64,000 bases of DNA. Source: Acanthococcus lagerstroemiae. Its lineage: Eukaryota; Arthropoda; Insecta; Hemiptera; Eriococcidae. The notes under the pieces are model-generated. The model was given only the letters and a program-made list of their open reading frames with translations. It ran no database searches and was not told where the DNA came from. Positions within the stretch are counted from its first letter, which is position 1. Each line of letters begins with the position of its first letter. This document shows positions 1 through 11,800 of the stretch, piece after piece. The position numbers and the translations under genes were made by a program. The stretch spans positions 53,605,946 through 53,669,945 of the forward strand of contig CM063110.1 in the NCBI GenBank assembly GCA_031841125.1. Direction: 5' to 3'.

Positions 1-16
1 GCGTTGAGTGTCTCGC

Positions 17-39
17 TAAAAAAAAAAAAAAAAAAAAAA
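17..39. repeat. Poly(A) tract
   Basis: An uninterrupted run of about 23 A at the window edge. It may be the tail of a retroposed sequence lying to the left, but no recognisable element body is visible. Confidence 0.5.
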
Positions 40-80
40 TGCTGGGAAATAAAGGGACCTGGCGGCTGTATTTCTACGCC

Positions 81-345
81 CCCCCCCCAAAATGAGGTAG
101 GGGTTGGAATTAGCGACACAAATGCTATTGTAATTTGTGCTAATTGTGCTCCGAAGTCCCAGAATTTGTGCCGCCTCCCGTGGGTCTACATTTTAATAAA
201 AGTTTGGGGGGCCAGGGAAATGTTGCCCCCCCCCCAAATGAAGATAGGGGGTTGGAATTAGCGGCACAAATTTTATCGTAATTTGTGCTAATTGTGCTCC
301 GAGGTCTTAGAATATGTGCCGCATTTTCTGGGCTCACAGTCCAGT
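81..345. repeat. Two tandem copies of a ~148-bp repeat
   Basis: The words GGTTGGAATTAGCG and TAATTTGTGCTAATTGTGCT occur twice, about 148 bp apart (near 103 and 251), each preceded by a poly-C/AAATGA stretch and followed by a GTGCCGC word. A weaker third copy lies near 690-745. I do not recognise the family and see no protein in it. Confidence 0.6.
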
Positions 346-759
346 GCTCAATTTGGGGGGGGGGCTGGAAAAATTATGATATTTAAAAAAAACGATCTTC
401 AAAAGGAGAGATTAACTGGTTTCTGCTGTCACCGAATTCATTTTTCAGGTTCTTTTCACAGTATCTCATATCCTACCCCAATTTTGGGAGGTACACCCAT
501 TCTATTCAAAGTTTTGTTGTCTTTGTTCATACTTTTTTTAAACTCATAAGGCGAAAGTGCAATAGTTTCAGGCAACGACACTTCTGTTTTTGCGCATCGG
601 ATTTGGCAACAATGATAACGAAAAAACCCGTGGTGAAAGTAGAAACAGTGTGGATATGGGCCACGACCTCCCCCCCAGGAAGGGGTGGGGGCTCGGGTGT
701 GATGGCACGAATTTTTACCTAATTTGTGGTAAATGTGCTACGAGAGAAGAACCCCAGAT

Positions 760-1300
760 ATTTCGCCAATTGGTAGACTCATGCTAGCTGGCAAAGCTGA
801 AATGAGAAATTTTTATTACCGGTAAAATTGGATTTCCATTTTGCCTTTCTTTCGAGGAAATCGTTTCGATGAACATCCCTATGGTCAACAGAACTCTCGT
901 GCAATTATTGGATTTATAGTGTTGCGCCTCTATTAGCGAAAAAAGGAACGAGGCGTCCTTTGAAGATTGTCTGATAAACCATTGCATACTTCGGTTACGC
1001 CTTTCTTATCTTCGTATCTCCAGATGGCGAAGCATTTCCATTTCGCGAAAGGGGGTGACGCAATGCTAGGGTTGAAACGCAAGAAAATATGTACCTCCAC
1101 TTTTCAAAATGGAGCCCAATGAGAATTCGATTTTACAAAAAAATATACAGATTTGTTTCTGAGGAGCCTTTTACCCGCAGCCCGCTGGTTTCAACGTACC
1201 TGTTTCTATTTACTTTTAGTACACATTATTGAGTGAATTTTGGATTATGAAGAATCTCTATTCTGAGCAGTTTCGATTCTGATCTGCTATTATAGTATGG
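760..1300. other. No feature seen
   Basis: Ordinary AT-rich sequence. I see no conserved protein, RNA gene or clear repeat here. Confidence 0.4.
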
Positions 1301-1309
1301 AGAATATAT

Positions 1310-2445
1310 AATTGCACGACAGAACAAAACATTGAACGACAAATAAATCCAACGACGAATTCGGGTATTTAAACGACAGCATTCAACGTCAAATTTGCCC
1401 GACATTTCAGGGTATATTAACGACAGCTCTCGACGACAAAGTTTTGCATGACATGATTACAGAAATGCCCGTCACTAAAAAGATAATTCCCGGTACAGTA
1501 TTCATTCATCATCTGATTTCCTTATCAAAATATCATTCATGCATCCAATGCAGTCGTGTAAGCATTCAGTGGGAATGCATATTCGATTGCATCTTATAGA
1601 CGTACCTATCGAAGCAAAATGTATATTCATCTGGGTCAGAAGCGTAAGAGAGGAAGACCTAGCTAATCAAAGAAAGCTTTACTTGTATAATATTGTGTTG
1701 ACTCCATTTTCTATTTCATTGTTTACTTATTGCTTTAATATTTTTCGTCGTTTTAATTCGTACCCATTGTCGCGCATTTTTTCAGGGTTGCCACTGTCTG
1801 GAAAACCGGGAAAAGTCAGGGAATTTGGTCAGTCAGGGAAAAGTCAGGGAATTTTCATTTAAGTCAGGGAAATTTTCTGAAAATAACAAACGAGTTCGTA
1901 TTTTATCAGAGTAAACTTTTTTATCTGTTGGAATGGACTCAACTTTCTTTGAGAATTTCTAATATTGAAAAATATTGCATAAATTACATCTGTACCATCT
2001 TCTTCTCGATAGCGATTTTTTTAAAATCTGTATTGTAAAAAATTTCTGTGACTCTCCTCCCTCTGGGCTTTCTCGGAATCCTGTAAAAAAGTCAGGGAAA
2101 ATTGGAAAAGTTGGCCTGGAAAACTGGGAAAAGTCAGGGAAAACCAATCCTGAAAAAAAGTGGCAACCCTGTTTTTATATTCATACCGTGGATGTTTGTT
2201 CCAGCTTTCAATCGTGTGTTACCTTAATTAGTCGTTCATGTTAAGTATTATTTCGTCGCTGAAAATTATTCTTGACGTTCAATATATTATTTAACTGCTA
2301 TAACCTATTTTCTTGTCGTTCAAAACCTTATTCTGTCGCTAAACAATTACTTTGTCGTGTATTTCTTTTTCTGTCGTGCAAATCTCTGATTTTCGTCATT
2401 TATATCCCTCTTTCTGACGGGCCGATAAATGCCGCCCTTATGGTA
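1310..2445. mobile_element. Inverted-repeat element with ACGAC-box arrays, interrupted by a MITE
   Basis: Positions 1315-1480 carry many copies of the word ACGACA (or ACGAC) every 15-30 bp. Positions 2225-2420 carry the reverse complement, TGTCGT or GTCG, at similar spacing. The halves therefore face each other like the subterminal repeat arrays of some DNA transposons. A separate hAT-like MITE (1783-2171) sits between them. Outer ends near 1293 and 2440 share a weak TATAGTATGG-type inverted match, so exact borders are uncertain. No transposase frame remains. Confidence 0.5.
1783..2171. mobile_element. hAT-like MITE with CAGGGTTGCCACT termini
   Basis: The left end begins CAGGGTTGCCACT and the right end is its exact reverse complement, giving 13-bp perfect terminal inverted repeats. 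The interior repeats AAAAGTCAGGGAA several times on the + strand at both sides. A CAGGG start is typical of non-autonomous hAT elements. The flanking eight bases do not give a convincing target duplication (T-rich on both sides). There is no coding capacity. Confidence 0.75.
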
Positions 2446-2743
2446 TAGAATGACTATGTTTAAACGTTTATATATGATTGTAAAATGACAGGTCATCAGG
2501 ATTGTACCAAAATGACTGGATCAAAGGAATGGTAGTTGAGTGAAATAAAAATAGTTTTCATTTTTTACATTACGCCTACTGATCTAATTAAAAAATTTTC
2601 AATACAAGTAAAAGAAAAAGAAAGATACTAATGTTTCAACTTGACTGCATGATTTTTCGGATTTCCAACTTTCAGCTACCAAGAACTATTTAGACGTGTG
2701 ACAAAAGTACTTAATGGAGAGGAGGGAGGGCTGTCCTACCCTA

Positions 2744-3762
2744 TGGATATGTTATGTACCAAGTGCAAAATTGTACATTTCGGGGATGGTACAGGTGATT
2801 TTGTACCAATCGCGAAATGCTCGGACCATTTGTGTGATTTCGTACTCTTGGTACAACATTTGTTGTACCATTCGCGATACGTGTGTTTCACTTTGTCCTA
2901 TTCGCGTAGCGTCTGGACTACGCTGCTACATGGTACAACTGGTTTGTACCAAGTTAGAAATAGGTGTGTTACCACTTACCGATCATTCATGAAATTACCT
3001 GTATGATTTGGGGTTACTATTCGATCATTCATAAAACTTGACTTGAGATAAGAGATAATCTTCACCGATGAATCTATATTCATGCTCCTTTCAGTAAGCG
3101 TAATGAGCATTTAAGTATTCATAAAACGGAGACGGATCTCCTCTGTTCCTTATGTAACAGAATAAGGAATATGAGGAATGAGGAATAGATATAGCACCAT
3201 CCTACCAACAGCTTTGTAAAAATTGACGATGTTCCCGCTGATACGGTTACTGTCCGAGAAGCTAATGCAAAATCATCTCCGACTGACTGGAGGGCAAGGT
3301 TTCCTTAGATGTTCATGCTGGACAAAATGCTTAACAAACAGATGTGTATGTAGGAAAAAAAAATGTTCTATGTAACTCCCGGTGCCATAATGCAATGTCG
3401 TGCTGTAATAAATAAGTAATATCTACTACCGTTTGGTATCTGAGAGCTTCAACGCGATTCTTCAATCTAGTCATTTAATTTGAATAAAGTTTAATTTTAG
3501 TGTAGTTTTATTGAGCTTTCAAATCATTATATTTCATGAATGGTCGGTAAAGCATCTATTTCTAACTTGGTACAAGACAGTTGTACCATGTAGCAGCGTG
3601 GTCCAGACGCCACGCGAATGGTACGAAATGAAACGTACATATCGCGAATGGTATGTACCAAGTCCGAATCTTACAATGGTCCGAGCATTTCGCGATTGGT
3701 ACAAAATCACCTGTACCATACCCGAAGTATACAATTTTGGACTTGGTACATAACAGATACAT
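2744..3762. mobile_element. Fold-back pair of ~250-bp GGTACA-rich arms
   Basis: Positions 2744-2998 and 3531-3762 are inverted copies of one another. Both carry, in mirrored order, TTATGTACCAAGT, GGTACAGGTGATTTTGTACC, ATCGCGAAATGCTCGGACCA, GCTGCTACATGGTACAACT and CATTCATGAAAT. The arms flank about 530 bp with no recognised content. This is either one fold-back element or two inverted MITE copies. Short frames read across both arms are shared only because the DNA is repeated. Confidence 0.75.
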
Positions 3763-3764
3763 CC

Positions 3765-4655
3765 CTTTGTGTCATGCAACAGGTTTCTTTCACATGAAAG
3801 AAAACCTGGTGTTCATAAGTCCAGCAAATTATAATTTTTAGTACTTAAATTACAATATATATCCAACTTCGTAAAAACCTCTCATCATCTGAGACTAGAA
3901 TATTAGTATTGCTTCAAAAGATATCGCTGGGTTACTATATTTCGACATGCAGTTCACTGTGTTGAAAATGTTCAGGTTGGTTATCTATTTTCAATTCGGC
4001 GACTGTTCAAATCGCTTGCCTTTTTCAAATAATTAGAATTTTAATCGTCTATAAAATAATCATCTGGTACTAATCGCACGGCGATTAATAAAATTCCTCG
4101 AAGTGTTCCCGAAAACAACGGATGAATCTCCTTCTGGGAGTACGAGAAATTCCCCGAAGCTTTCCCGGAAATAAAGTGGGTAGGAAGACGCCTTCCTCGC
4201 CCCCCCCCTTCCTATACTCATCGTAGTTTCGGAAAATCACGTTTTTCTCTATTTATGCATTTTGGCTGTATACAGAGTAGCAGATAAAAACTTGTAAGTC
4301 CAGTTATTCACAAAAATCACGAAATCTCTGGCTGAAGTCCAGCAATCTGCAAATGTCACAAAATTAAATTGCTAGGTTGTAGTCATAGTTGCAACCTCTC
4401 GGCATAACTACTTCTTTAAAGGGGTAACTTCGAATCAAGGGGAGGGTAAGCCAGAAATTTCAAGTCAAAATCAAAAAAAGCTCTTCACTTCAGTTTTCAC
4501 ACCTGAATTCGGAAGGAAGAAATTTTCTAGAGCGTAATGCCCTCATGTATATCTCCGACGCGAAGGGGGTCTGTAGCTGGTTTTCCACAACTGCTTGTCC
4601 CATAGGATTTTCTGTTCTCTGTCGGCATTATTTAATTTACTGAAGCCAGCATTAG
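3765..4655. other. No feature seen
   Basis: AT-rich sequence with a short C run near 4200. I see no conserved protein or repeat that I can delimit. Confidence 0.4.
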
Positions 4656-4659
4656 CATG

Positions 4660-4975
4660 CATAATAATACAGTATCCCGCCTGTTACCCGGGTCATTAAA
4701 GGGGAACCAAGGGGCTGGGTAATCTGAGGGTAACTGAAGGTTGCAAATGGGTAACTTTTTCGCAGGTAACTAAGTAACTGATTGCGTATAGAGATGCGCA
4801 GAATCCCGCCAGTTACCCGGGTAACTAAAAGGGAACCAAGGGGAACTGACGGGTTTCTGGGTAATCTGAAGGTAACTAAGGGTTGCAAATGGGTACCTTT
4901 TTCGCAGGTAGCTATATAGAGAGTAACTGATTGCGTATCGAGATGCGCAGAATCCCGCCAGTTACAGGGGCATGC
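4660..4975. repeat. GTTACCCGGGTAAC repeat family, tandem copies
   Basis: About two head-to-tail units of a repeat dense in GGGTAACT and GTTACCC. Each unit begins near GATGCGCAGAATCCCGCC, carries the palindrome GTTACCCGGGTAAC or a variant, then GGGGAACCAAGGGG, and ends near GTAACTGATTGCG. Other copies in this window lie at 5998-6130, 6562-6773 and 53692-53957. The best-bounded copies have inverted ends CCGATGCGCA/TGCGCATCGG, so this is probably a MITE family. Confidence 0.7.
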
Positions 4976-5011
4976 GGTGAGTTTTTCTAGGAGGTAAGCG
5001 ATAAGCGAAGA

Positions 5012-5246
5012 CAGGGATTCACTGAAGAGTTTTTCCTGCAGAGGTGGGGAGGAGGGGCAAAAATTGTGTAAGTCCCAACTGGCTCAACTCAAAATTCCCA
5101 GGTATCAAAGCAAAAAAAAACCTTTGACTTGTTGGATTTTTCCAACTCCACCGGACTGATATGGTACATTTTCTCAACTGTTGAGTGAAAAATTCCTACA
5201 TCAGGGGGGTAATTCGCACCCTCCCCCCCTCATTGGTACGTCCCTG
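5012..5246. mobile_element. hAT-like MITE, 235 bp, with 8-bp target duplication
   Basis: Begins CAGGGAT and ends GTCCCTG. It is flanked by AGCGAAGA on the left and AGCGTAGA on the right, a 7-of-8 match as expected for hAT insertion. The body shares CTTTGACTTGTTGGATTTTT and GGCAAAAATTGT with a second copy at 47840-48080. No coding capacity. Confidence 0.75.
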
Positions 5247-5249
5247 AGC

Positions 5250-5990
5250 GTAGAGGGAAAGTAAAAATCAGAATAAAAGTATGAAACATGCTACTACAAA
5301 AGGGCATTGATCTAATTATTCAAGTTGTTGTACCCCTGTGTAGGGTCATTCCATATGCATTTATCCTTTTCTGTGACGAATATCAGACATGACCAACAAA
5401 ACAGTTTTCCACCATCTTCACAATGGGTTAACCACAAAATGTTTTCATATTGCGATACGTAAAAATGTCCAGTAAAAATCGAACCACCTTTCTTTTTCCT
5501 AGTTTTTTAAAAATGGTAATTCTGATTTAGGCTTACCACCATTAATAATTTCTAATTGTTCATTAAGAGTAAGTGGCGAAAACGCATTTTGTGGGCAAAA
5601 AAAAAAAAAACAAAAAAAACGGAGCATTCAAACATAACGTGTTGACTAGCAGAAGAACATAATCACGTTTCCCTGTCAACTTCAATGTTCCTGTGTAGCT
5701 AAGTCGAGCCAAGCCAGACTTACAGCGCTTCCAGAACGCAACCAAACGCTCAGGTTTTGTCGCGCTGAACATGCTCATGTGTTTTTGTGTTGGCAATTAA
5801 CACGGAGGCGGAGCGTAAGTCGTGCAATGTTACGTGCAGTGTGGAAAGGAAGCGTTCATACACGCTCTGTTTTGCCCATTTTTTCATTATCTTTTATTTG
5901 TTACTCGTTGAAGTTGATATTGTAAATGAAAACTTATTTTCTCGGGAATTTTCAGGGTAAGCGGCGCTTACCTTGCTTGTCTGGAATGCA
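5250..5990. other. No gene seen
   Basis: AT-rich sequence with an A/C-rich run near 5598-5620. The short open frames here have no recognisable domain. Confidence 0.4.
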
Positions 5991-5997
5991 CGCCACT

Positions 5998-6130
5998 GGC
6001 CAGTTACCTGAGTAACTAAAGTGGGACCAAGGGGAACTGACGGGTTTCTGGGTAATTTTAAGGTAACTGAGGGTTGCAAATAGGTAACTTTTCCGCGGGT
6101 AACTAGAGGGTAACTGATTGAGCATCGGGT
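5998..6130. repeat. GTTACCCGGGTAAC-family copy
   Basis: Single partial unit: CAGTTACCTGAGTAACTAAA, then GGTAACTTTTCCGCGGGTAA and GGTAACTGATTGAGCATCGG. It matches the family described at 4660-4975. The left end is diverged. Confidence 0.65.
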
Positions 6131-6187
6131 AATTGTATTCTCATTCGCATATGAACGTCATAGGTACACTAGAAGCAGTGTATTGCC

Positions 6188-6440
6188 AGAACAGAAGTTG
6201 AAAAATGTACCAGCATGACATTGTACCAAAATTTTTAAAATGTACCAAAACCCGCTGAATAAATTAAAATTCATCAAAACAAACAAAAAAAAAAAAAAAA
6301 AAAGACAAAAAGACAAAACGTATCAAAAAATGCACTAGATACTACCGAGACTAATGAAAATATGCCAAAATGTACCAGAATAATTGTTGGAATAACCAGA
6401 CATTGTACCAGAAAATTTGAAATACACCAGATCTGTTATA
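6188..6440 (+). mobile_element. TGTACCA-rich MITE, inverted partner of 8050-8335
   Basis: Contains repeated AATGTACCA words. It shares GAAAAATGTACCAGCA at its left end and CCAAAATGTACCAGAAT, CAGACATTGTACCAG and CACCAGATCTG at its right end with the reverse complement of 8050-8335. A poly(A) stretch interrupts it near 6287-6303. Borders are approximate. Confidence 0.6.
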
Positions 6441-6561
6441 AAAATGCTTGAAATCTGGTAACACTTTTAGATGTTATATCTCGCGTATTCAACGTGTTAT
6501 CCCACGGCCATCTACAATAGGCCGGAATCAACAACTTGACAACGTTGAATGAAAAGGCCGA

Positions 6562-6773
6562 CCCGATGCGCAAAATCTCACAAGTTACCCGGGTAACTAA
6601 AGGGGAGCAAGGGTAATCTGAGGGTAATAAATTAGTGACTTTTCCGCCGCGAGTAACCAGGGGGTATAACTAATTGTGTAGTATCCCGCCAGTAACCCGG
6701 GTAACTAAAGGGTACAAGGTTAATTCGAGGATAACAAATGGGTAACTAGAGGGTAACTGATTGCGCATCGGGA
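6562..6773. mobile_element. GTTACCCGGGTAAC-family MITE with clear ends
   Basis: Begins CCCGATGCGCA and ends TGCGCATCGGG, which are perfect 11-bp inverted termini. Inside are two GTTACCCGGGTAAC-type palindromes. This copy defines the family's ends best. No target duplication is obvious. Confidence 0.7.
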
Positions 6774-6779
6774 ACTTTA

Positions 6780-8045
6780 ACACACAGCATCTTATTGGAC
6801 TTTCGCGTTTTTCTATTAATATTACTCGAAAATTACGCACTTGTAAGTAAGAACTGAAATTGAAGATCATAAAATCCCCGTTCTAATAAGCGTATTTTAA
6901 AGGAAATAGGACGAAACCAACGCAAGTTATCACTACTATGAATCAGATTTTGAAAATTGAGAATGAGAAGGTGGGGGTATATGTATATAGTAGTCGTAAA
7001 TTTTCTTCTTTGAGCCATTGATTTGAAGACGGGCAGACAAATATTTGTGAGTTTTCTCAATCCCCTATATTTCCAGCCACATAATATTCGATCATTCCCT
7101 TTCATTAATAAATAACGGGATCGAACTCATCAGCTCTTGAAACTGTTCTGATAAGTTTGATAACAAACTGTGTTTCAATCTTGCTAACTTTTGAAAATGT
7201 GATCAGTTAGGTACTTACTGAGTGCGCGGTTTTTTCAGATGTTCTTTTTTTCAGTCATATTTCATTCATCAAAAGGTAATACGTAGGGTCTACATTTCCT
7301 CCTACACCCTCAAGACGGGGAACACCATGGCTGTCCGAATACCTACATTTCTTTCTGAAATTGTTGTACAATTGTAAGTGGAGAGGCGAATAACATTGAC
7401 AATATCCCTAGCTCTCTTTATATCTGCTGGAAATTGCTGATCAACAATCATGTGTATTCTCAACACTTCTCTTGCTTTACTATATAGTTTGTGAATCGCT
7501 GTTTTCAGTTACTAAATTGGATTCTCGTTACAGATAGGTAGCACAGTTATAGTTATTCTTTAGTAGCACTTTATTAAAAAAAGGTATAACATAAGTTGGA
7601 CAGCATTTCGAACGATACGATCATATATGATAGAAACATACATAAATCTATCAGTAATTACCAAGCGAACTCTTGCTGTATGAATTTGGCTACGGTGTTC
7701 TAACGTTCTAAGTACATACCATCACTGATAATGAGACCATATTATTTCCTTATTTATCCTTTTACTACATATCTACCGCTACCATTTAAATTCCATTTGA
7801 AGGAGAAAAACATATGTACCTATATTTAAAAGCCATTCCGACGCAATTTTATTTAAAATACATATTTATCAAGTGATTCACAGAAAATTCTGCGAATTAC
7901 AATATTATAATCTCCATATCAGTCTATGTTAATCACTGTCTTTTCAGACGTTGCCATGTATCTTCCGCATGTTCTGACCTGTAAGTTGTAGATGGTCGCG
8001 GTTAGGTATTAGGTATATCCACTCCTACTATCACAGTGTTGCTTG
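6780..8045. other. No gene seen
   Basis: AT-rich sequence between the two inverted TGTACCA MITE copies. I see no exon with conserved sequence; the short frames have no recognisable domain. Confidence 0.4.
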
Positions 8046-8049
8046 ATTC

Positions 8050-8335
8050 GGTAAATTTGTACACCAGATCTGGTACAATGTCTAGCTAATTTCTACCATT
8101 CTGGTACATTTTGGCCATTTTCTGGTACATTGTGTCACTTGTTAGTTCGTTTTAGTGCTTACATCGTAATAATATTTAACAAAGTTGGTACATTTTAAGG
8201 ATTTCGACCAAAAAAATTTCTTCTACATTTTGGTACAGTTTCCAAAATCACAAATTTTATTTGGTAGTTTGGTACCGTTCATTTGAAGTCTGCTAAATCT
8301 TGGAAAATTTCTTGCTGGTACATTTTTCGACTGTC
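8050..8335 (-). mobile_element. TGTACCA-rich MITE, inverted partner of 6188-6440
   Basis: Read on the - strand it follows the same order of words as 6188-6440, starting with GAAAAATGTACCAGCA and ending with CATTGTACCAGATCTGGTG. The two copies lie about 1.6 kb apart in opposite orientation. Confidence 0.6.
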
Positions 8336-8712
8336 CATAATCATAACAATTCTGTGTTGACATCTGTCATCAAACATCGAACATGCTTCGTCTGCGAAAT
8401 GTAGTCAACTGCAAACCCGCGTAAATCGAGGCTTACCAGCCGGGCCATACTACACATTAACTGACCCACAAACATGTGCACGTCTAGGTAATCTCGTTTC
8501 TTATTTTGACAGTTACTAATAAAAAAAAACGTCGTCCTTGGAATGTTTCAGTCTCGAATACTGACAATAAGTAGTTTTTTATTCTACGAATATAACCATA
8601 TCACCCTGCTAAAATCTGCAGTTCTCAGTCTGCATGGGCTATAATTAGAAATTTAGCGGACAAACGCTCCGTTTATTGTATGGTTAATTACGGGTTCATT
8701 ATTAGTTTTCAG

Positions 8713-8832
8713 CTCGGTGACACCACGCTCTCCAGATGTCGAAGTCAGCAAGTTTGATAATCGAGATGATGGAGCCCATGATTCGCGATCTCACTCTTTG
8801 GACGACGAAATCCAGGAGGAATTTTATACAGG
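8713..8832 (+). CDS. Ig gene exon 1 (visible): N-terminal acidic segment
   Basis: Preceded by TTTTCAG and followed by GTAACT. Enters with one base of a split codon and leaves with two (phase 2). Encodes residues 1-39, rich in Asp, Ser and His (SHSLDDEIQEEF), with no Ig features. The codon split at its start shows that at least one upstream exon exists, presumably carrying the signal peptide. Confidence 0.6.
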
Positions 8833-11800
8833 GTAACTGACGTGTGGTTTTCCGTTATTTATAGCAATTTGTGCCTTCTATAATTGATCTTCACCATTGT
8901 ATGGACCCATCTGGAGAACTCAGCGTGAGGCTTAGTCGAGAAATGTGTGGAAACATTTCTTCCGCCGCCCTTATTCCTTTGCTTTAACGGTAGTGGCAAA
9001 ATAACGAACGTATGTAGAATAAACTGAACATCTGCGACTGAGTATAGCTGGACTTGTGTGTAAATCTAAAATGTGAAGCTCGAAAGGATAAATTATTTCA
9101 CTTTTGTGATCAGATTTTATCGAACTGTTTGTTGAGCCATCGGTTATTCTGCGAAGCCAAGTATTCTGAATACCGCGTCATTCGTTTAATAAACAATATT
9201 CTTATATAGATATGTATGTACTGGCGATGGTTTTTAAAACTTGCTTTATTTCAAATCCAGCCGCGATCCTGATCGTCCACTAAGAAGAGCGAAACGATTA
9301 ACTACATGGGCGCCGCCAAAGCTCTCCAAGTCGTCCGAAACTGTGGGGGAAGGCTCCAAAGTGACCGTTGTTTGCACCAGTCAATATTCGGGATTAGAAT
9401 GGACGAAACCGAACAATAAAACAATAAAAGAGAAATCGTGGCTCAGTAGGTATGTATTGTCGTTTAGACACTCCTGTAGGTACGCTAGTGTCGTGGACGA
9501 AAAGATGGTCAGGGTAATTGTACCATAAAAACATGTGCCTACAAGTAAAATGAGCTCTACTATCTTCAGTATTGTTTTTTATGGCTGAAGAGAAGTAAAG
9601 TGTGAGCCTTATCATTTCCTTTCAGATGAGTCCAACTTCAGTTTTATTGCAGATCATTTTTGTCACTAATCATCATTTCGTGCACCAATCAGCGCGCCGC
9701 ATTTCATTAGGCCGCTAGAAAAAGACTCTTTAGCGTCCAAACGCGAATATCGTTGGGTGTTACATGAACAAATTTTCCATTCGAACAAATCGAACACCCG
9801 CAATGTATTGAGACACGTTTCTTGTATTTGTTGCAGTCACATTTACGTTGAAAAGACAAAGAAAGGCAGTTACACGTCCACTTTGGTAATCAAAGACGTT
9901 GAACTATCAGATGCAGGTGCCTACTCTTGTATGAACGGCACGCAAAGTAGCTCTCGAGCTGTTTTCAAACTGATTGTCCGTAAGTAACTCAAGAATATGT
10001 ACCTATTCTTATATTTTCAATTTAGAGACAAATACGTCGCTGTACTTTTTTCTAGTTGAGGATAGATAGTTCCAGAGGGATACAAAGCATCCCCCATCGA
10101 CGTGAAAAGTGACTTATCAATAATATGTTGTAAATCTGATACTATTTTGCACTTATGTGCGTAAAAGTGATCAATGAGAAAGTTTCTATCACTTTTCAGT
10201 GATCAATAAGAAAGTTTCTATCACTTTTCAGTCACATTTGTATTAATAACTTTCTTGAAACTCTCATTGGCAACTTGCAATCACTTTTTTGTGATTCATG
10301 TGTGTGGCTCATTGACTAAAATGTAATCAGTCATTTTTTTATCTCCTTCAAAAGTGAGTGGAACGAATTATTTGTCGCAGGCCTTTTTTCTGAAGAAAGT
10401 TCATGATATCTTGATATCTTGGTAATATAATGCATCAATTTGCCTCTTTTCTTCCTGAAGTGGCACCCATGTTTGAACCATTATCGTGTCAAACTTACTA
10501 GTAACATCCTGTAAAATATAAATGAAAATCTGCTTGATTTTCAGTTCCGAAACCGAAGCCTAAACTGAAACCGGATGAAGAAGATGTGAACTTAGATGAA
10601 GGCGATACTTACATTGTCACCTGTTCCGGAAACTGGAGAAATGTGTCTTGGAGGAACAGTAATGGACTTGAAGCTTTCACATACAGCGGGTAAATTTTAG
10701 CTTTAGTCTGGGTAGTTAGTAGTTACGCTCGAGAGACCTGGTATCCATGAAAAAGTTCAAAATCTAATGCTGCGGCAAAAAAAAAAAAATTACAAAAAAT
10801 AGAGCTGAGCACATGCTCACCTTCCTGCGTCACCACATACAAAAACGTGGAGGTGAGGGGTGAGTGAAGAGGAAGCGCGTTCGGCTGCGGGGAATCTGAA
10901 AATTCCAGGTTCGTGCTGGGAGTGTTAAGTTCAGTTAGTAAGGGACCCTATGGTGGCCCTCGCAAGACAGCGCGCACCGGAAGCGGAAGGCGAAATGGGG
11001 GCTCGGGCCGGCCTCAAAGCGTCCCTCCGACCACTGATGCGATCCAGGGCTGGGGTGCGGTGTCTCAGGAGTCACTTTGGCATGCGCGCATCGCCATATG
11101 TCCCACCACACCATGCTCTAACAAAGCCAAAATTCTTAAGCAGGCAACATGACTGGCAAAATGTGTACTCCATCTTTAATTTTCATATTAGTGGTCCGCG
11201 AATTAGAATTTCTGATATGACAGATTAGGGCAAATTAATTAGAAGGGTAATAAAATAAGTGCTCATGTGTTTTTTTTGTTTTTTTATAATGTTTTGATAA
11301 TTGATATCATATTTGAATATACGTTACACAATGACTTGAAAATGTAGATTTCATTGGAAAACTATCGTATAAATATCAGGATTCTGGCCACCGCTACCTT
11401 CACCTAGAAGTATAAAAATTTAGCCGAATCTTTCTGGCTCCTTTCCTGTCTCAGAAAAATGAAACTTGATAGTATCATACAAAGTTACCATTAACGCCCT
11501 CTCTTTCACCTGCTTTCCTCAGCCATGTAGAAAAGTAAATACCGGGTCAAACTTGAAGTTCCTGGATACCTCCCTAATTTTCTACGTCAGAGTCTTGACA
11601 TAGTTCGTTAAACTAGTCTTCTTCCTCTCGTGCTTTACACCCATCCGGACATTGGCGACTGTTAGCAATCTTGTTGCAGTTCTCATGGTTTGGTGCGTTA
11701 GAATATTTCCTTCTCAATGCCGAAGACGTGTACCTACATATGAATCGTCAAAAGCTACGTGTAGCAACCCATGAGCCACACAATATATAACACCTATCCT

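Noticed and set aside
2698..3006. Overlapping frames of 92-102 codons with relatives on the - strand at 3534-3779
   Set aside because: The matching proteins result from the two arms being inverted DNA repeats.
10913..11228. 79- and 92-codon frames in the GC-rich block (and duplicates at 17466-17790)
   Set aside because: They overlap in different frames with no domain; their conservation between copies only reflects the recent block duplication.
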